This document shows positions 61,147 to 64,000 of a stretch of DNA of 64,000 nt, one piece after another. Source of the stretch: Azonexus sp. (GTDB lineage Bacteria; Pseudomonadota; Gammaproteobacteria; Burkholderiales; Rhodocyclaceae). The first letter of the stretch is position 1, and the number at the start of each line of letters is the position of its first letter. The position numbers and the translations under genes are program-made. Location: positions 1-64,000 of the forward strand of contig NZ_JAVBXX010000043.1 in NCBI RefSeq assembly GCF_030824335.1. The letters run 5' to 3'. The notes beneath the pieces are model-generated. The model had not been told where the DNA came from. It saw only the letters and a program-made list of their open reading frames with translations, and did not search any database.

Positions 61147-62646
61147 ATGCCCAGCCCAGCCACCGCCAACCCGCTTCGTTTCGATAACAGCTACGCCCGC
61201 GACCTGCAGGGTCATTATGCCCTCTGGCAACCGGAGCCAGCACCGGCCCCCCGCCTGCTCTGCCTCAACCGGGCGCTGGCCGACGAACTCGGGCTGGACG
61301 CCGATATGCTGGCCAGCCCCGACGGGATCGACCTGCTCGCCGGAAACCGCTTGCCGCCCGGTGCCGAGCCACTGGCCCAAGCCTATGCCGGCCATCAATT
61401 CGGCCATTTTTCGCCACAACTCGGCGATGGCCGGGCACTACTGATCGGCGAACTGATCGACCGCCACGGACAGCGACGTGACTTGGTGCTCAAGGGGTCG
61501 GGGCGAACTCCATTTTCGCGCAATGGCGATGGCAAATACGCCCTCGGCCCAGCCTTGCGGGAATACCTGATCGGCGAAGCGATGGCAGCCCACGGTATTC
61601 CAACAAGCCGGGCGCTGGCCGTTGTCGCCAGCGGCGAACAGGTCTGGCGCCAGCACGCCCTGCCCGGCGCCATCCTGACCCGTGTCGCCGCCAGTCATAT
61701 CCGGATCGGCACCTTCGAATACCTCGCAGCACATCATGGGCCGGACAGCGTCCGACGCCTCGCCAAACATGTAATCGCCCGCCATTACCCGGCCCTGCAT
61801 GACGCGGCCAATCCTTGGCTCGAGCTGTTGCGTGCAGTCGCCGACCGGCAGGCCGCATTGGTCGCCCGCTGGCTCGGCGTCGGCTTCATTCATGGCGTGA
61901 TGAATACCGACAACATGGCCATCTCCGGCGAAACCATCGATTATGGCCCATGTGCCTTCATCGAAAGTTACGCCCCCGACGCTGTCTTCAGTTCAATCGA
62001 CCGGGACGGGCGTTATGCCTACGGGCAACAGGCCGAGATCGCCCAATGGAATCTGGCACGCCTGGCTGAAACCCTGTTGCCACTGATCGACACCGAGCAG
62101 AAACGGGCCGTGCAGGCAGCCATACGGGTTATTGAGGAATTTCCCGGCGTTCATCGCGGCTACTGGCTGAGCATGATGCGCGACAAACTCGGCCTCGATA
62201 CACAGGGCCGTGCCGACGACGACCGCCAGTTGGCCGACGACTGGTTCGCCCTGCTGCAGCGCCGGCAACTGGACTTCACCAACGCCTTCCGCCACCTGTA
62301 TGACGCGGCCTGTGCCTCGGGTATTGAGCGCGATCAGCCGCCCGCTTCGCTGGCAGCAAGCGACGACAACGAATTTGCCGCCTGGTGGCAACGCTGGCGG
62401 AATCGCCAGATGCAGCGCGATGAGATATTGCTGGCCCGCATGTGCCAGGCCAACCCTTGGCTGATCCCGCGTAATCACCGCGTCGAAGCGGTCCTCGAGG
62501 CCGCCCAGACTGGCGATCTGGCGCCATATAACGATCTACTCGAACGCCTGCGCGCCCCGGCAACGGAACAACCGGCCGCGACCGACGATGCCCGGCCCGC
62601 CCCTGCCGCATTTACCACGACATACCGGACTTTCTGCGGCACCTGA
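61147..62646 (+). CDS. selO: protein adenylyltransferase SelO (YdiU)
   Basis: The 499-residue protein is a SelO pseudokinase that AMPylates proteins. Signatures: FDNSYARDLQGHYALWQP start, YAGHQFGHFSPQLGDGRALL, LKGSGRTPFSRNGDGKYALG, GFIHGVMNTDNMAISGETIDYGPC. The C-terminus ends TFCGT, with Cys rather than selenocysteine. ATG at 61147 or GTG at 61138 are both possible starts. Confidence 0.93.
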   Translation: MPSPATANPLRFDNSYARDLQGHYALWQPEPAPAPRLLCLNRALADELGLDADMLASPDGIDLLAGNRLPPGAEPLAQAYAGHQFGHFSPQLGDGRALLIGELIDRHGQRRDLVLKGSGRTPFSRNGDGKYALGPALREYLIGEAMAAHGIPTSRALAVVASGEQVWRQHALPGAILTRVAASHIRIGTFEYLAAHHGPDSVRRLAKHVIARHYPALHDAANPWLELLRAVADRQAALVARWLGVGFIHGVMNTDNMAISGETIDYGPCAFIESYAPDAVFSSIDRDGRYAYGQQAEIAQWNLARLAETLLPLIDTEQKRAVQAAIRVIEEFPGVHRGYWLSMMRDKLGLDTQGRADDDRQLADDWFALLQRRQLDFTNAFRHLYDAACASGIERDQPPASLAASDDNEFAAWWQRWRNRQMQRDEILLARMCQANPWLIPRNHRVEAVLEAAQTGDLAPYNDLLERLRAPATEQPAATDDARPAPAAFTTTYRTFCGT

Positions 62647-62682
62647 CCCGGCATTCAGCCAAAATCTGCGGTCAACGCCCGA

Positions 62683-63798
62683 TCAAGGCCGAAATTGCCG
62701 GTAACGGACCAGCCCCGCGACAAACCAGAGCAGGCCGCTCACGCTCAGGATGGTCGCCAGCTCGGGCAAACCGCCCAAAAACAGCACGCCCGCCGTCATA
62801 AACACCACACTGCGCCCCTGCCCGCCCACCACCAACAGTGCGCGCAGCCGTTGCCGTTCGGATGAGATCGGCCCGGGCCAAACCCACACCGGCAATAGCT
62901 GGCTCAATGCCCCCGTCACCAACGGCAACAGGAAGGCCGCCGCCCAAGCCCATAGCGTAGGCCGGGCCGGCAACCAACCAAAGGCGTGCAAGGCACCGGC
63001 CAACAAACATAACTGCCAACCGCAGGCCGCCGCCAACAAGGCGCAACTTGCCCCGTCTGCCAGCAAAGTACGCAGGCCGAAGCGGCGAATCCAGCGCACG
63101 ATCAGGCCCAGCACCAGCACCAGAAACAGCGCCCCACCCATCACCGACAGCGGCCAGAACGTCGCAGCACCGAGCGCCAGCAGCACGACAAAAATGCAGA
63201 TCAGCCAGAAACGCCGCCTCAGCCAGCCAGCGGCCTCGGGATCAGGCTTGCCCAGCACCGTCGGCAACAACACCGGCAAGGTCCCGAAAGCGGCTAGTCC
63301 AATCAATCCGAAGACATTCAAATGCAGATGCAGCAGGCGCCAGTGTGCCCATTGTTCAGGCCAGACCAGCGTGGACAGCACGGCCAGCAGTGCCAGAATC
63401 AAAAAGACCAACGCGCCGGCATACCAGCGCCAGCCAGGGTGCGGCGAACCCAGCGTGGCCCTGGCGCGGGCGAAAATCCAGCGCAACAAAATCAGCGCCA
63501 AAACGAGGTCGACCGCAGCAGCCAGATAGATGGCGGCGTAAGGCAGCCACCCCTGCATGCCGAATACTGCGGTCAACCCGGCAAATTGGGCAAAAACCGG
63601 CAAACGACGAATGCTGCGGGAAGGATCGCCGGTGCGCGTCAGCACCGGCACAAAATGCGTCATGGCCGCGAAAATCAGCGGCACTATCCCGACCGCAAAG
63701 GCCAGGTGGGCCACGGCTGCCGGCGACCCCGCCCCCAGCAGCGCGAGAATCGCGCCGCCCGTCAGGGCAAGCAGGGTCAGCGCGACAGGAATCAGCAC
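62683..63798 (-). CDS. polytopic membrane protein of unknown function, possibly related to nitrogen-oxide stress
   Basis: The 371-residue protein is almost all hydrophobic with about twelve membrane helices. Conserved-looking His positions occur in AAMTHFVPVLTRTG, LLHLHLNVFGLIGLAAFGTL and GALHAFGWLP, suggesting heme or metal binding, as in NnrS or heme-copper-type membrane proteins. It does not carry a clear NnrS signature. Its ATG overlaps the stop of a DUF2249 gene (TGATG), a family often next to nitric oxide or denitrification genes; that supports the guess but does not prove it. Confidence 0.65.
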   Translation of the reverse strand: MLIPVALTLLALTGGAILALLGAGSPAAVAHLAFAVGIVPLIFAAMTHFVPVLTRTGDPSRSIRRLPVFAQFAGLTAVFGMQGWLPYAAIYLAAAVDLVLALILLRWIFARARATLGSPHPGWRWYAGALVFLILALLAVLSTLVWPEQWAHWRLLHLHLNVFGLIGLAAFGTLPVLLPTVLGKPDPEAAGWLRRRFWLICIFVVLLALGAATFWPLSVMGGALFLVLVLGLIVRWIRRFGLRTLLADGASCALLAAACGWQLCLLAGALHAFGWLPARPTLWAWAAAFLLPLVTGALSQLLPVWVWPGPISSERQRLRALLVVGGQGRSVVFMTAGVLFLGGLPELATILSVSGLLWFVAGLVRYRQFRP

Positions 63799-63799
63799 A

Positions 63800-64000
63800 T
63801 CAACCGACCACCGAAAAATCGATCACGATGGCGCCCGGCTCACGCTGCACGTACTCGATGCTCACCTTGTCGCCATAGCGCTGCTGCATCTGCGCCAGCA
63901 AAGGCAATGGATCGTGATCATTGCAAAAACGCATGGTTTCTCCCGGCATCAGCGACTCCAATGCGCCGAAAATCGCGGCATGGCGAAAACGCTTGGCGAC
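63800..64000 (-). CDS. DUF2249 domain protein, C-terminal part (5' end beyond window)
   Basis: Reading the minus strand from the window edge gives 66 residues to the stop at 63800-63802: FGALESLMPGETMRFCNDHD, PLPLLAQMQQRYGDK, then EYVQREPGAIVIDFSVVG. This is the DUF2249 pattern (NDHDP followed by PLL and a closing beta strand). The start is outside the window. The stop overlaps the start of the membrane protein, so they are one operon. Confidence 0.8.
   Translation of the reverse strand, partial: VAKRFRHAAIFGALESLMPGETMRFCNDHDPLPLLAQMQQRYGDKVSIEYVQREPGAIVIDFSVVG

Overview
The window looks like chromosomal DNA of a betaproteobacterium, most likely Rhodocyclales (Dechloromonas/Azonexus-like). 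The evidence is high GC coding DNA, a complete isc operon read cysE - iscR - (second desulfurase) - iscS - iscU - iscA - hscB - hscA - fdx - iscX, the pyrG - kdsA - eno - ftsB run, and genes typical of microaerobic, motile, denitrifying relatives (bacteriohemerythrin, CZB chemoreceptor, DUF2249 protein, metal RND efflux). The lineage is inferred from gene content and protein style, not from a database search. I saw no rRNA, tRNA, CRISPR array or intact insertion sequence.

Layout. 1-2.2 kb: end of an unknown gene, an alpha/beta hydrolase and a divergent MBL-fold hydrolase. 2.2-5.3 kb: a degraded accessory stretch with a frameshifted DUF1640 gene, a 58-bp perfect palindrome, a lipoprotein, dispersed short repeats, an intact HigBA-like toxin-antitoxin pair and the remains of another. 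5.3-9.4 kb: serB, trxC (with a tandem duplication at its end), a DUF3616 protein and a ThrE-type exporter. 9.4-17.4 kb: minus-strand Fe-S assembly operon with a recognisable IscR site and cysE upstream. 17.5-20.4 kb: an uncharacterised four-gene cluster beginning with a J-domain protein. 20.4-26.2 kb: a MocR/PdxR regulator divergent from a PNPOx-like gene, a soluble CZB chemoreceptor, an HPP-CBS protein and a DUF808 protein. 26.2-30.3 kb: a solitary nucleotidyltransferase-fold gene with twin operators, comB, and a histidine kinase whose phosphoacceptor His is Asn. 30.7-38.2 kb: a four-gene heavy-metal RND efflux operon (adaptor, pump, DUF3240, TolC-like) divergent from an HtrA/DegP protease.

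38.2-42.4 kb is an accessory island between htrA and mutS: a DUF2726 protein, a Phd/ParE pair, and a fic - DUF3883 gene pair preceded by a 69-bp direct repeat made of TGTCG/CGACA boxes. 42.5-50.3 kb is core: mutS, then on the minus strand pyrG, kdsA, eno, ftsB, a Bcp-type peroxiredoxin and a SlyD-type isomerase. 50.4-56.8 kb: YbbN-like thioredoxin, a histone-deacetylase-family protein, the Nnr NAD(P)HX repair enzyme, nadC, bacteriohemerythrin and thrC. 57-61 kb: a small histidine kinase with two tandem paralogous response-regulator/TPR proteins. 61-64 kb: selO, then an uncharacterised membrane protein and the end of a DUF2249 gene.

The most interesting signals are (i) a 10-bp word, TGCGGTC(A/G)AC, found at least 21 times on both strands in and between genes, an uptake-sequence-like iterated motif; (ii) the fic - DUF3883 pair with its repeated operator; (iii) the single-gene nucleotidyltransferase with two 12-8-12 inverted repeats; (iv) the Asn-substituted kinase; and (v) the J-domain gene cluster of unknown role.
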